A stretch of DNA of 58,817 nt from Micromonospora yasonensis (lineage in GTDB: Bacteria > Actinomycetota > Actinomycetes > Mycobacteriales > Micromonosporaceae), in assembly GCF_026013475.1 (NCBI RefSeq), contig NZ_JAPDPH010000015.1:1-58817 (forward strand). The letters run 5' to 3'. This document shows, piece after piece, positions 43,695 to 50,810 of this stretch (positions are counted from its first letter, which is position 1; each line of letters begins with the position of its first letter). Under the pieces are notes generated by a model that searched no databases, was not told where the DNA came from, and worked only from the letters and a program-made list of their open reading frames with translations. The position numbers and the translations under genes were made by a program.

Positions 43695-44984
43695 TTACTG
43701 CTTGGCCTTGGCCCACTCGGCGTCGAGGAAGGCCGTGTACTGTGCGGCGTCCTTCTTGCCTGTGATCAGGTCCTGCACGCCGATGGCCGCCTTGTCGGCC
43801 AGGCCGGGCAGCAGCGAGCCGTCACCGCCCTCGACGGAGAAGGCGTTGACCACGCCGTTGGCGCCGACGGCCTGTTGGTAAGCGGCGACCGTGGCCTTGT
43901 AGACCGGCCCCATGTCGGCGGGCGGCTGGTAGCCCTTGATCGCGATGATCGACCCGTCGGCCTTGACGCTTCCGTCGAGGTTCGCCTGGTCCAGCATGAA
44001 CGCCAGCGCCCACTTCTTCGCCAGGTCCACATTGGGTGCCTTCGTGCTCACGCTCATCCCGCCGCCGGTGTAGGCCGGCACGACGACCGAACCGTCGTCG
44101 GCCGGCCAGGCGAACACGCCGACCTCGAAGTCGAGCTTCTTGGCGTCGGCGGAGGCGGCGAACCAGGAGCCCATCGGGTACATGGCCCCCTTGCGGTCGC
44201 GGAATGCCTGCTCGGTGTCCGCGTAGGAACGGCTCAGCCCCGCCGGATCGATGTAACCGGCCTTCGCCAGATCTGCGACCTTGCCGACCGCCTTGACGAA
44301 CAGTGGATCGGAGAAGGTCGTCTTGCCGGCCGCCCGGTCGGCCAACCACGTCGGCTTGGACTTGTAGACGTCGGTGGCGACGCACGCGATCAGCGGGTAC
44401 ATGTCGGCCCACGTGTCCTTGCCGCCCCCGCCGACCACGAACGGGTTGATGCCCTTGGCCTTGAGCTTGGCGCAGGCATCCAGCAACTGCGCGTAGGTCT
44501 GCGGTGGCGTCGTGATCCCGGCGCTGGCGAAGGCGACCTTGTTGTAGTAGACCAGCGGAGTGGGCTGCGTGTTGTACGGCAACTGGTAGATCTTGCCGTC
44601 GATCGGGTTGGAATGCGGGGAAACGAACGCCGCCAGGTCCTCGTCGGTCCACGCGACGAACTTGCCCGCCTGCGCGAATCCGTTGGGGTTCACCGCGATC
44701 ATGATGTCGGGCAGTTGGCCCGACGCATCGAGTTGCTTGACGTATCCGGTCCGCTCGACGGTCGGCGCGACCAGCTTCTTGATCGTCACGCCGGCGACCT
44801 TCGCCGAGGCGCGCGCGATCGCCGCATCCCAGTACGCCGCGTCCAGGTTGGGGGTCTCGAATGTCAGGAATGTCAGCTCAGTCCCGCTCGCCGAACTGCT
44901 TCCCTGCTTGCCGCCCGCCGTGCAACCGGACAGCGCCGCGGCCAACCCGGCTCCGCCGAGCGCCAGAAACCCTCGCCGGTCCAT
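43695..44984 (-). CDS. Sugar ABC transporter lipoprotein-type binding protein
   Basis: A 429-residue extracellular solute-binding protein of the CUT1 class. The leader MDRRGFLALGGAGLAAALSG has a twin-arginine-like pair and ends at Cys20, a lipobox (ALSGC) for lipid attachment. A Ser/Gly linker and the two-lobed fold follow, with YNTQPTPLVYYNKVAF, GKGAMYPMGSWF-like (RKGAMYPMGSWF) and GGGMSVSTKA segments. ATG at 44984 follows GAGGAG. It is the first gene of the operon and faces the ROK repressor gene, with a shared operator in the 139-base gap. The ligand is probably an oligosaccharide or amino sugar; this is inferred from the surroundings. Confidence 0.93.
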   Translation of the reverse strand: MDRRGFLALGGAGLAAALSGCTAGGKQGSSSASGTELTFLTFETPNLDAAYWDAAIARASAKVAGVTIKKLVAPTVERTGYVKQLDASGQLPDIMIAVNPNGFAQAGKFVAWTDEDLAAFVSPHSNPIDGKIYQLPYNTQPTPLVYYNKVAFASAGITTPPQTYAQLLDACAKLKAKGINPFVVGGGGKDTWADMYPLIACVATDVYKSKPTWLADRAAGKTTFSDPLFVKAVGKVADLAKAGYIDPAGLSRSYADTEQAFRDRKGAMYPMGSWFAASADAKKLDFEVGVFAWPADDGSVVVPAYTGGGMSVSTKAPNVDLAKKWALAFMLDQANLDGSVKADGSIIAIKGYQPPADMGPVYKATVAAYQQAVGANGVVNAFSVEGGDGSLLPGLADKAAIGVQDLITGKKDAAQYTAFLDAEWAKAKQ

Positions 44985-45009
44985 GCCCCGCTCCTCTCGC
45001 CGCGTCGAC

Positions 45010-45037
45010 TTGATACTTAAAGAAGTTCCTTTAATAT
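45010..45037 (+). promoter_or_regulatory. Promoter of the ROK repressor gene
   Basis: TTGATA (45010-45015) and TAATAT (45032-45037) are separated by 16 bases, a good match to a housekeeping promoter. The operator palindrome occupies the spacer, so bound repressor would block its own transcription. Confidence 0.6.
45017..45034. promoter_or_regulatory. TTAAAGAA-GT-TCCTTTAA operator between the ABC operon and the repressor
   Basis: An 18-nt inverted repeat with one mismatched pair, AT-rich against a GC-rich background. It lies 33 bases upstream of the binding-protein start on one side and inside the repressor's promoter on the other. Such AT-flanked dyads are typical of NagC/XylR-type ROK repressors. 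The link to the adjacent ROK protein is inferred from position. Confidence 0.6.
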
Positions 45038-45123
45038 CTGAGTGACGGCAGTGAACATGACCGGCCCGGAGGGTGTCAAGAGCCCGGATCAGACGACACC
45101 GGCCGGAAGGACGGAGCAGACTT

Positions 45124-46278
45124 GTGCGACCGAAGGCAGGCGATCCCTCACTGCTGCGGCGACTCAACAGCGCCGCAGTGCTGCACACGCTCTACACCGG
45201 TGGGCCGCTGACGCTTACCGAACTGGCCAGGTCCACCGGGCTCTCGCGACCCACGTGCGAGGAGGCCGCCAACGAGCTGGTCGGGCAGGGCTGGGTCACC
45301 GACTTCATCCCGGAGCCGCGTGACCCCCGACCGCCCGGCCGACCGGCCCGGCGTCTCACCTTCCGCGCCGACGCAGGGCGCGTCCTCGGCATCGACATCG
45401 GCGCGCACAAGATCCTGGCCCTCGTCGCCGACCTGCACGGCACCATCCTGGCCCGCCACCGCGCCACGGTCGACCCGGACATGCCCGCCCCCCGCCGACT
45501 ACGCAAGGTCAACGACATCCTCACGGCCTGCGTCCCCGCGCTCGATGGCGCGGCATTGTTGGCCACCGTCGCCGCCTCCCCCGGCGTCATCTCCGGCGAC
45601 GGGCACGTCCTCGCTTCCGTCCTACCCGACTGGACCGGCCTCGACCTCCGCGCGCAGATCGAGCACCAGGTGACCACCGCCACCGGCGGCACCCTCAGCG
45701 GGCCCGTCGCGGTCGAAAACGACATGAAATTGGCGGCTCTCGCCGAGCACTGGTGCGGCGCCGCCACCGACGCACGCGACGTCATCTACGTCCACGCCGG
45801 TCATCGCATCGGCGCCGGAATACTCATCGACGGCAAGCCACACCGCGGCCACCACGGAGCGTCGGGCGAAATCGGCACCCTGAAGCTCCTCGACTGGGAG
45901 AATTCCTACCACCGCCTGCTGTCCCACCAGTCCACGGTTATGACAGAAGTCGAAGACGGCATTCATGCCGTCTTCGACGCGGTACGCGACGGCGATTCCG
46001 CCGCCGCCAAACGTGTCGACCGGTTCGCCCTCGACCTCGCCCAAGGCGTCGCCGCGATGGCCCTCACGGTCGACCCTGACCTCGTCGTGGTCGGCGGCGG
46101 AATCTCGCAGGCCGGGCCGCTGATCGTTGACCCCGTCCGCCGCTACCTCGATGAACTGTGCCTGTTCAGCCCTCAAGTACGGGCATCGTCGCTCGGCAGC
46201 GAGGCCGTCGCCCTCGGCGCCGTCCGTTCTGCCCTCCACCACGTCGAGCAACGCCTCTTCCAAACCGATGCGGCCTAA
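45124..46278 (+). CDS. ROK-family transcriptional repressor (NagC/XylR type)
   Basis: A 384-residue regulator. It has an N-terminal winged helix-turn-helix (LTLTELARSTGLSRPTCEEA, about 30-60) and then a ROK sugar-sensing fold starting at VLGIDIGAHKILALVADL. The Cys zinc motif of ROK kinases is absent: after GASGEIGTL the protein continues with KLLDWENSY and no CxCGxxGC. It is therefore a sensor, probably not a kinase. GTG at 45124 follows GGAG; the longer frame from 45073 has no ribosome-binding site. It is divergent from the sugar ABC operon and very likely represses it and itself through the 45017-45034 operator, released by the imported sugar or its phosphate. Confidence 0.9.
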   Translation: MRPKAGDPSLLRRLNSAAVLHTLYTGGPLTLTELARSTGLSRPTCEEAANELVGQGWVTDFIPEPRDPRPPGRPARRLTFRADAGRVLGIDIGAHKILALVADLHGTILARHRATVDPDMPAPRRLRKVNDILTACVPALDGAALLATVAASPGVISGDGHVLASVLPDWTGLDLRAQIEHQVTTATGGTLSGPVAVENDMKLAALAEHWCGAATDARDVIYVHAGHRIGAGILIDGKPHRGHHGASGEIGTLKLLDWENSYHRLLSHQSTVMTEVEDGIHAVFDAVRDGDSAAAKRVDRFALDLAQGVAAMALTVDPDLVVVGGGISQAGPLIVDPVRRYLDELCLFSPQVRASSLGSEAVALGAVRSALHHVEQRLFQTDAA

Positions 46279-46363
46279 CCGCTCGGTCGATGCTGCGATT
46301 CGGCCCGAAGGACAGGGACACGGGGCATGTCATGCGCGTCACGGCGGTGAGCGGCGAATCAGA

Positions 46364-46490
46364 TCAGGCCGAGCGCGAGCTCGTCTCCGCCACCCGGTGG
46401 AAGCCGTCGATGTTGGCACCGGACACGTAGCTGCCGGGCATGCCGTACTCGTCGGCGGTGGCGTAGCAGCCTGCGGGGTTGCAAATGCGG
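46364..46490 (-). pseudogene. gdhA: Glutamate dehydrogenase C-terminal fragment
   Basis: The minus strand reads CYATADEYGMPGSYVSGANI and then DGFHRVAE before a stop at 46364. This is the C-terminal segment of NADP-type glutamate dehydrogenases (AxEYGxPGNYVxGANIAGFxKVA). Only about 40 codons remain and the usual final residues are changed. The rest of the gene is absent, so this is a remnant left by a deletion or rearrangement. Confidence 0.75.
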
Positions 46491-46553
46491 TCACCGGGGG
46501 TTGACCTGGCCGGACGTGGTTCCTAACAGGGATGCCTGGCACCATCGTTGCTC

Positions 46554-46691
46554 GTGTCGCTGCGTCTGATCCACCTCGTGTGCTGCCGGATTGCCGGTTG
46601 GCAGTTCTTGCTGGCCGGTTGCAACGCAGCGAAGAACGTGGAACTTCTGGTCCTGCGCTACGAGAAGGAGGCCTGCGCCGACAAACCCTGC
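46554..46691 (+). pseudogene. 5' stub of a different IS integrase, cut by the IS
   Basis: From GTG 46554 the frame reads VSLRLIHLVCCRIAGWQFLL and then AGCNAAKNVELLVLRYE, the conserved start of rve-type IS transposases (AKxVELLVLRHEVAVLRR). Homology ends just before the left inverted repeat of the complete IS. The frame then runs into IS sequence and stops at 46716. It is related to but distinct from the transposase encoded in the IS. Confidence 0.7.
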
Positions 46692-47932
46692 CCTTGCCGA
46701 AAACGTCATCCGCCCTGATGGGGAGCCGGGGTACCGGTTGGTCGGCGCCGGTTACCGGTGCTGGCGCTGCGCGCAGCCGGGTGATCGCTGCGGCATGATG
46801 GGCAGCCGTGCTGCTCCGACTGGCGTACTTGAGCGTGACGAACGGGTTCGCGATGCTGCGCCTGCTGCCGATGAGCAATCGGGACAAGGATGTGGAGATC
46901 CTTGCCCTGCGCCATCAGATCACGCTGCTGCAGCGCCAGCTGGGCCAGGAGAAGGTGCGGTTCGACGCGACTGATCGGGCGTTCCTGGCGGCGCTGCTGC
47001 ACTGGCTGCCGCGCGACCTGCTACGCCGAGTGCGGCTGCTGGTGCGCCCAGACACGGTGCTGCGCTGGCATCGCGATCTGCTGGCCCGCCGGCACGCAGC
47101 TGCCTCGCGGCCCAAGCGTCCGGGCCGGCCGCGCACGGTTCGTTCCATCCGTGCCCTGGTGCTTCGCCTGGCTCGGGAGAATCCCAGCTGGGGCTACCGG
47201 CGTCTGCACGGCGAACTGCTGGTGCTGGGGGTGAAGGTAGCCGCGTCGACCGTGTGGGAGATCTTGCAGGAGGCCGGGATCGACCCGGCGCCCGAGCGGG
47301 CGGCCAGTACCTGGGCCGACTTCCTGCGCTCCCAAGCCAACGCCCTGCTGGCCTGCGACTTCCTGGAAACGGTCACCCTCACCGGGACACGGATGTACGT
47401 GTTCGCGGTGATCGAGCACACCAGCCGCCGGATCCGGATCCTGGGCGCCACCGCGCGCCCGACCGCCTCCTGGATGGTGCAAGCCGCGAAGAACCTCGTC
47501 ATCGACCTCGAGGACACCGGCTGCCGAGCCCGATTCATGATCCGCGACCGGGACGGCAAGTTCCCCGAGATGTTCGACGCCATCCTCGCCGACGCGGGCA
47601 TCGACGTCGTACTCAGCGGCATCCAGATGCCGAGAATGAACTCAATCATGGAACGGTGGGTCCAGGCCTGCCGCCGCGAACTACTGGACCGCACCTTGAT
47701 CTGGAACCAGCGGCACCTGCTCCACGCCCTGCACGAGTTCGAACAGTTCTACAACGGACACCGCCCCCACCAGGGCATCGCGAACGCACGCCCGTTGTAC
47801 CCATTGCCCGCGCCGATCGCCGCTCCGGACAAGCTGGCCCACCTTGACATACGAAGACGCGATCGCCTCGGCGGCATCCTCCACGAGTACCAGCATGCCG
47901 CCTGACCTGTGCGGATGGGTTTTTCGGCAAGG
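46692..47932 (+). mobile_element. Complete insertion sequence, 1241 bp, IS3/IS481-like (rve) type
   Basis: The 22-bp terminal inverted repeats (46692-46713 and 47911-47932) begin CCTTGCCGAAAA and match at 19 of 22 positions. One transposase gene fills the interior. The sequences outside the ends (CCCTGC on the left, ACACCTG on the right) show no target duplication. The left flank is an integrase stub and the right flank is the start of an exported-protein gene, so flanking DNA has been lost or recombined. Confidence 0.85.
46808..47905 (+). CDS. IS transposase with integrase core (DDE)
   Basis: A 365-residue transposase. The start MLLRLAYLSVTNGFAML is followed by DVEILALRHQITLLQRQL (coiled/HTH region) and an HTH_21-like block ENPSWGYRRLHGELLVLG. 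The rve core has D in LLACDFLETVTL, D in IRDRDGKF and E in RMNSIMERWVQACRREL. All three catalytic acids are present and the gene is full length, so the element may be active. The GTG start at 46808 lies 95 bases inside the left inverted repeat; the stop is five bases before the right one. Confidence 0.92.
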   Translation: MLLRLAYLSVTNGFAMLRLLPMSNRDKDVEILALRHQITLLQRQLGQEKVRFDATDRAFLAALLHWLPRDLLRRVRLLVRPDTVLRWHRDLLARRHAAASRPKRPGRPRTVRSIRALVLRLARENPSWGYRRLHGELLVLGVKVAASTVWEILQEAGIDPAPERAASTWADFLRSQANALLACDFLETVTLTGTRMYVFAVIEHTSRRIRILGATARPTASWMVQAAKNLVIDLEDTGCRARFMIRDRDGKFPEMFDAILADAGIDVVLSGIQMPRMNSIMERWVQACRRELLDRTLIWNQRHLLHALHEFEQFYNGHRPHQGIANARPLYPLPAPIAAPDKLAHLDIRRRDRLGGILHEYQHAA

Positions 47933-48017
47933 ACACCTGTGCGACGCCGGGTGACACGGCGACGGTCAGACCGGCGGCGAGGACCAAGCCGGTGAGGAGA
48001 CGGAACCTGCGGAGCAC
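47933..48017 (-). pseudogene. Start of an exported protein, cut off by the IS
   Basis: From GTG 48017, behind GGAGG, the minus strand encodes MLRRFRLLTGLVLAAGLTVA and then VSPGVAQV, a textbook signal peptide. The IS end follows after 28 codons. The remainder of the gene is not on the other side of the IS, so it was deleted. It was the last known gene downstream of the caiB-type operon and had its own control region (48031-48132). The identity of the protein cannot be recovered; a solute-binding protein is one guess. Confidence 0.7.
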
Positions 48018-48030
48018 GATGGCCTCCAGT

Positions 48031-48047
48031 GTTTCGCTGAGCGGAAC
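48031..48047. promoter_or_regulatory. GTTTCGCTGAGCGGAAC operator copy (proximal)
   Basis: A 17-nt dyad with one mismatched pair, 13 bases upstream of the truncated gene's start. It is the sister of the perfect dyad at 48116-48132. Such TTCCGCT-N-AGCGGAA dyads resemble IclR-family operators; the regulator is not in the window. Confidence 0.55.
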
Positions 48048-48096
48048 GTCGCGTCACCACCACGATCTGGGGTTTGACGCTAGACGGTCAACGCCG

Positions 48097-48102
48097 TGTC
48101 AA
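48097..48102 (-). promoter_or_regulatory. TTGACA -35-like hexamer between the two operators
   Basis: A consensus -35 hexamer on the minus strand lies between the two dyads. No good -10 is visible at 16-18 bases, so the promoter is tentative. Confidence 0.3.
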
Positions 48103-48115
48103 TATCCATGACATC

Positions 48116-48132
48116 GTTCCGCTCAGCGGAAC
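48116..48132. promoter_or_regulatory. GTTCCGCTCAGCGGAAC perfect operator dyad (distal)
   Basis: A perfect 17-nt dyad immediately next to the stop codon of the CoA-transferase gene (48133-48135), 85 bases from its sister copy. The pair brackets the presumed promoter of the truncated exported-protein gene. Confidence 0.6.
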
Positions 48133-49338
48133 CTAGCCCACCACGCCGCGCTCCCGCAGGGCCGCCAGCTCCTCCGCCGACAGGCCCAGCTCGTCGCCGA
48201 GAACCTTCTCAGTGTCGGCACCCAGCGCCCGCCCGGTGAACCGAATCCGGCCCGGCGTACGGCTCATCCGCCATAACAGGTTCTGCATCCGCATCGGACC
48301 CAGGTTCGGGTCGTCCACCGTGGCCACCAGCTCCAGCGCCCGCACCTGGGGGTCGTCGAGCAGCTCGCTCGGCTTGTACACCGGGCCCACCGCAGCGCCC
48401 GCCTCCTCGAACGCGCGCAGCACCTCGTCCCGCGTCCGCGCCCCGATCCACTCCCCCACGTAGCCGTCCAGCAGGTCGGCGTGCTGCGCCCGCTGACGGC
48501 CGGTGGCAAACCACGGCTCGTCGATCACTTCGGGGTGGCCGACCAGGGTCAGCACCCGTCGGGCGATGCTGTCGGCGCTGGTGGAGATCGCCACCCAATG
48601 CCCGTCAACGGTCCGGTAGGTGTTGCGCGGCGCGTTGTTGGCCGACCGGTTGCCGGTGCGCCGCTGGTCCACGCCGAGCTGGTCGGCGTAGATCACGCCC
48701 GGCCCGACCGCGGTCATGATCGGGCTGAGAAGGTCGAGGTCGATCTCCTGGCCCTGGCCGTCCTTCTCCCGCTGGAACAGCGCCATCGAGACCGCCGCCG
48801 CGCCCGCCATGCCGGCGATGGAGTCGGCTAGGCCGAACGCCGGCAGCGTCGGTGGGCCGTCCGGCTCGCCGGTCAGGTGAGCGAAGCCGCTCATCGATTC
48901 GACCAGCGTGCCGAACGCCGGCCGCGACGCGTACGGGCCGGACTGGCCGAAGCCGGTGACCCGCAACAGGATCAGCCCCGAGTTGTCGGCGGAGAGCACG
49001 TCGTAGCCGAGCCCCCAGCGCTCGAGCGTGCCGGGCCGGAAGTTCTCGATCACGACGTCGGCGGTGGCGGCGAGCTTGCGGAAGATCTCCGCTCCGGCCG
49101 GGTCACCGAGATAGAGCCCGACCGTCCGCTTGTTGCGGGCCACCATCTTCCACCACAGCGGCTGGTCGTCCTTGGCCAGCCCGTGCCCGCGCATGCCGTC
49201 GCCGCGGCCCGGGTGCTCGATCTTGATGACCTCGGCGCCGAAGTCGCCGAGGATCTGTGCCACCAGCGGGCCGGCCAGGATGGTCGACACGTCGAGCACC
49301 CGCAGGCCGGCCAGCGGTCCGTCGTCCACGGTGGGCAT
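48133..49338 (-). CDS. CaiB/BaiF-type (class III) CoA-transferase
   Basis: A 401-residue cytoplasmic enzyme that moves CoA between carboxylic acids. The N-terminal block LAGLRVLDVSTILAGPLVAQ (with the catalytic Asp expected at about 165-170 in the LVESMSGFAHLTGEPDGPP region), FGAEVIKIEHPGRGD and VVIENFRPGTLERWGLGYD are diagnostic. ATG at 49338 lies two bases after the amidohydrolase stop, with GGGGTGAG as ribosome-binding site. It is the last intact gene of the ten-gene operon. It would activate an acid released by the upstream enzymes; CoA donor and substrate are unknown. Confidence 0.93.
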   Translation of the reverse strand: MPTVDDGPLAGLRVLDVSTILAGPLVAQILGDFGAEVIKIEHPGRGDGMRGHGLAKDDQPLWWKMVARNKRTVGLYLGDPAGAEIFRKLAATADVVIENFRPGTLERWGLGYDVLSADNSGLILLRVTGFGQSGPYASRPAFGTLVESMSGFAHLTGEPDGPPTLPAFGLADSIAGMAGAAAVSMALFQREKDGQGQEIDLDLLSPIMTAVGPGVIYADQLGVDQRRTGNRSANNAPRNTYRTVDGHWVAISTSADSIARRVLTLVGHPEVIDEPWFATGRQRAQHADLLDGYVGEWIGARTRDEVLRAFEEAGAAVGPVYKPSELLDDPQVRALELVATVDDPNLGPMRMQNLLWRMSRTPGRIRFTGRALGADTEKVLGDELGLSAEELAALRERGVVG

Positions 49339-49340
49339 GC

Positions 49341-50810
49341 TCACCCCTGGTACGGACGGTGTACGTAGCGGCCGCTCGGGGCGCCGACGATGTTGCCGGC
49401 GTCGAGCACGCGCTGCCCGCGGACCCAGGTGTCGGTGACCCTCGCGCCCAGCTCGAAGCCCTCGAACGGGGTGTATTCCTGGGTCGACTCGGAGTCGGCC
49501 GCGTGCACGGTCCAGCTGGCGTTCTCCACCAGGCACAGGTCGGCGTCAAAGCCGACACCGATGGCGCCCTTGCCGGGCAGGCCGTAGCGGCGCGCCGGGT
49601 TCCAGGCGAGCAGCTGCGCGATCCGCTGGTGCGACAGGCCGCGCTTGCGCCCCTCGGAGACCAGGCCGGGCACCAGGTATTCGGCGCCGCCGAAGCCCGA
49701 CTTCGCGGCGAAGACGTCGTCGCGCGGGTCGCCGAACTTCATCTCGTCCTTGCAGCACGCGTGGTCGCTGACCACCCAGTCGACGCTGCCGTCGAGCACG
49801 TACTCCCAGAGCGCCTCCACGTCTTCCTGGGGTCGCAGCGGCGGGTTCACCTTGCCGCCCAAGCCGTGCGCGGTGTCCACGCTGGCCAGCAGGTGGCCGA
49901 TGGTGACCTCACGACGGAAGTCGACGTGCGGGAACGTCTTGGCCATCAGCATCGCGGCCCGCAGGGCCTTGCGCGACGAAAGGTGCAGCAGATTGATGTT
50001 GGGCAGCCCGGTCTCGTCGGCCAGGAACGCCGCGATCGTCACCGCGAGCCCTTCCGAGTGCGGCGGCCGCGATGCGCTGTAGGCGGCCAGGCCGGACAGC
50101 GAGGCATCCTGCTCGACCAGCTTCGTGTAGGCGGTCATGATCTCGGCGGTCTCGCAGTGCAGCGACAGCGATACGTGCGGCGCCGCCTCGGTCAGCTTCT
50201 CCCGCGCCGCCTGCACGCCGCGCATCACGAACTCGAAGTGGGCGAGGTCGTAGCGCTCGTCCGGCGGGATCATCAGGAACGAGCTTTGGGCGGTGGACCG
50301 CCCGTGCAGCCCGTGGCTGCCGTAGAACATGAAGATCTTGAAGGAGGTGACGCCGAAGTTCTCGACGATCGCCGGGATCTCGTCGATGTGCTCCTTCATC
50401 ATCGGCGCGAGGTGGAAGCCGTAGTCGACGAACGAGCGCCCTTCCGAGGCCGACAGCACGTGCGGGAAGAAGTCGGCGTACGAGCCGCCCCGGTTGAGGT
50501 AGTACTGCCCGGTGCGCATGTAGGTCAGGCCGGTGGTCACACCGCCCTGCGCGCTGGCGCGGCTCTCGGTGGTGGTGTCCTCGGCCAGCGGGTTGTAGAT
50601 GCCCCAGTGCTGGTGCGCATCGACCGCGCCCGGGTACGCGAACCGGCCGCGACCGTCCACGACGGTCTGCGCCTCGTCGGCCGGAATGTCCGCCTCCAGC
50701 CGCACCACCTTGCCGCCGGCGATGCCGATGTCGAGCCGGTCGCCGTCGGGCGAGCCGGCGTCGGGCCGTACCACGGTGACGTTCTTGATCAGGGTTTCCA
50801 GCGGTTTCAT
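49341..50810 (-). CDS. Hydantoinase/dihydroorotase-like cyclic amidohydrolase
   Basis: A 489-residue metal-dependent amidohydrolase. Metal ligands are visible in order: DAHQHWG (HxH), the lysine to be carboxylated in TSFKIFMFYG, SLHCETAE, LLHLSSRKAL and VSDHACCKDE. The end GAIGVGFDADLCLVE and the beta-sandwich C-terminus are typical of dihydropyrimidinase/hydantoinase enzymes. These hydrolyse the amide bond of five- or six-membered rings. ATG at 50810 overlaps the flavoprotein stop (ATGA). Its place beside a hydantoin-racemase-like protein suggests a cyclic amide or imide substrate. Length and motifs are normal. Confidence 0.92.
   Translation of the reverse strand: MKPLETLIKNVTVVRPDAGSPDGDRLDIGIAGGKVVRLEADIPADEAQTVVDGRGRFAYPGAVDAHQHWGIYNPLAEDTTTESRASAQGGVTTGLTYMRTGQYYLNRGGSYADFFPHVLSASEGRSFVDYGFHLAPMMKEHIDEIPAIVENFGVTSFKIFMFYGSHGLHGRSTAQSSFLMIPPDERYDLAHFEFVMRGVQAAREKLTEAAPHVSLSLHCETAEIMTAYTKLVEQDASLSGLAAYSASRPPHSEGLAVTIAAFLADETGLPNINLLHLSSRKALRAAMLMAKTFPHVDFRREVTIGHLLASVDTAHGLGGKVNPPLRPQEDVEALWEYVLDGSVDWVVSDHACCKDEMKFGDPRDDVFAAKSGFGGAEYLVPGLVSEGRKRGLSHQRIAQLLAWNPARRYGLPGKGAIGVGFDADLCLVENASWTVHAADSESTQEYTPFEGFELGARVTDTWVRGQRVLDAGNIVGAPSGRYVHRPYQG

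Larger units (their letters stand above)
46279..46807. other. Junction region with gene fragments and IS left end
   Basis: This stretch holds the 3' tail of a glutamate dehydrogenase gene (minus strand), the 5' stub of an integrase (plus strand) and the left inverted repeat of the IS. None of these is intact. Confidence 0.6.

Noticed and set aside
33191..46300. DasR-type sites (TGGTCTAGACCA-like) expected near amino-sugar genes
   Set aside because: No convincing match was seen upstream of the SIS operon, the sugar ABC operon or the hexosaminidase genes.
46692..47932. Target-site duplication of the IS
   Set aside because: The bases directly outside the two inverted repeats do not match each other, so no duplication can be claimed.
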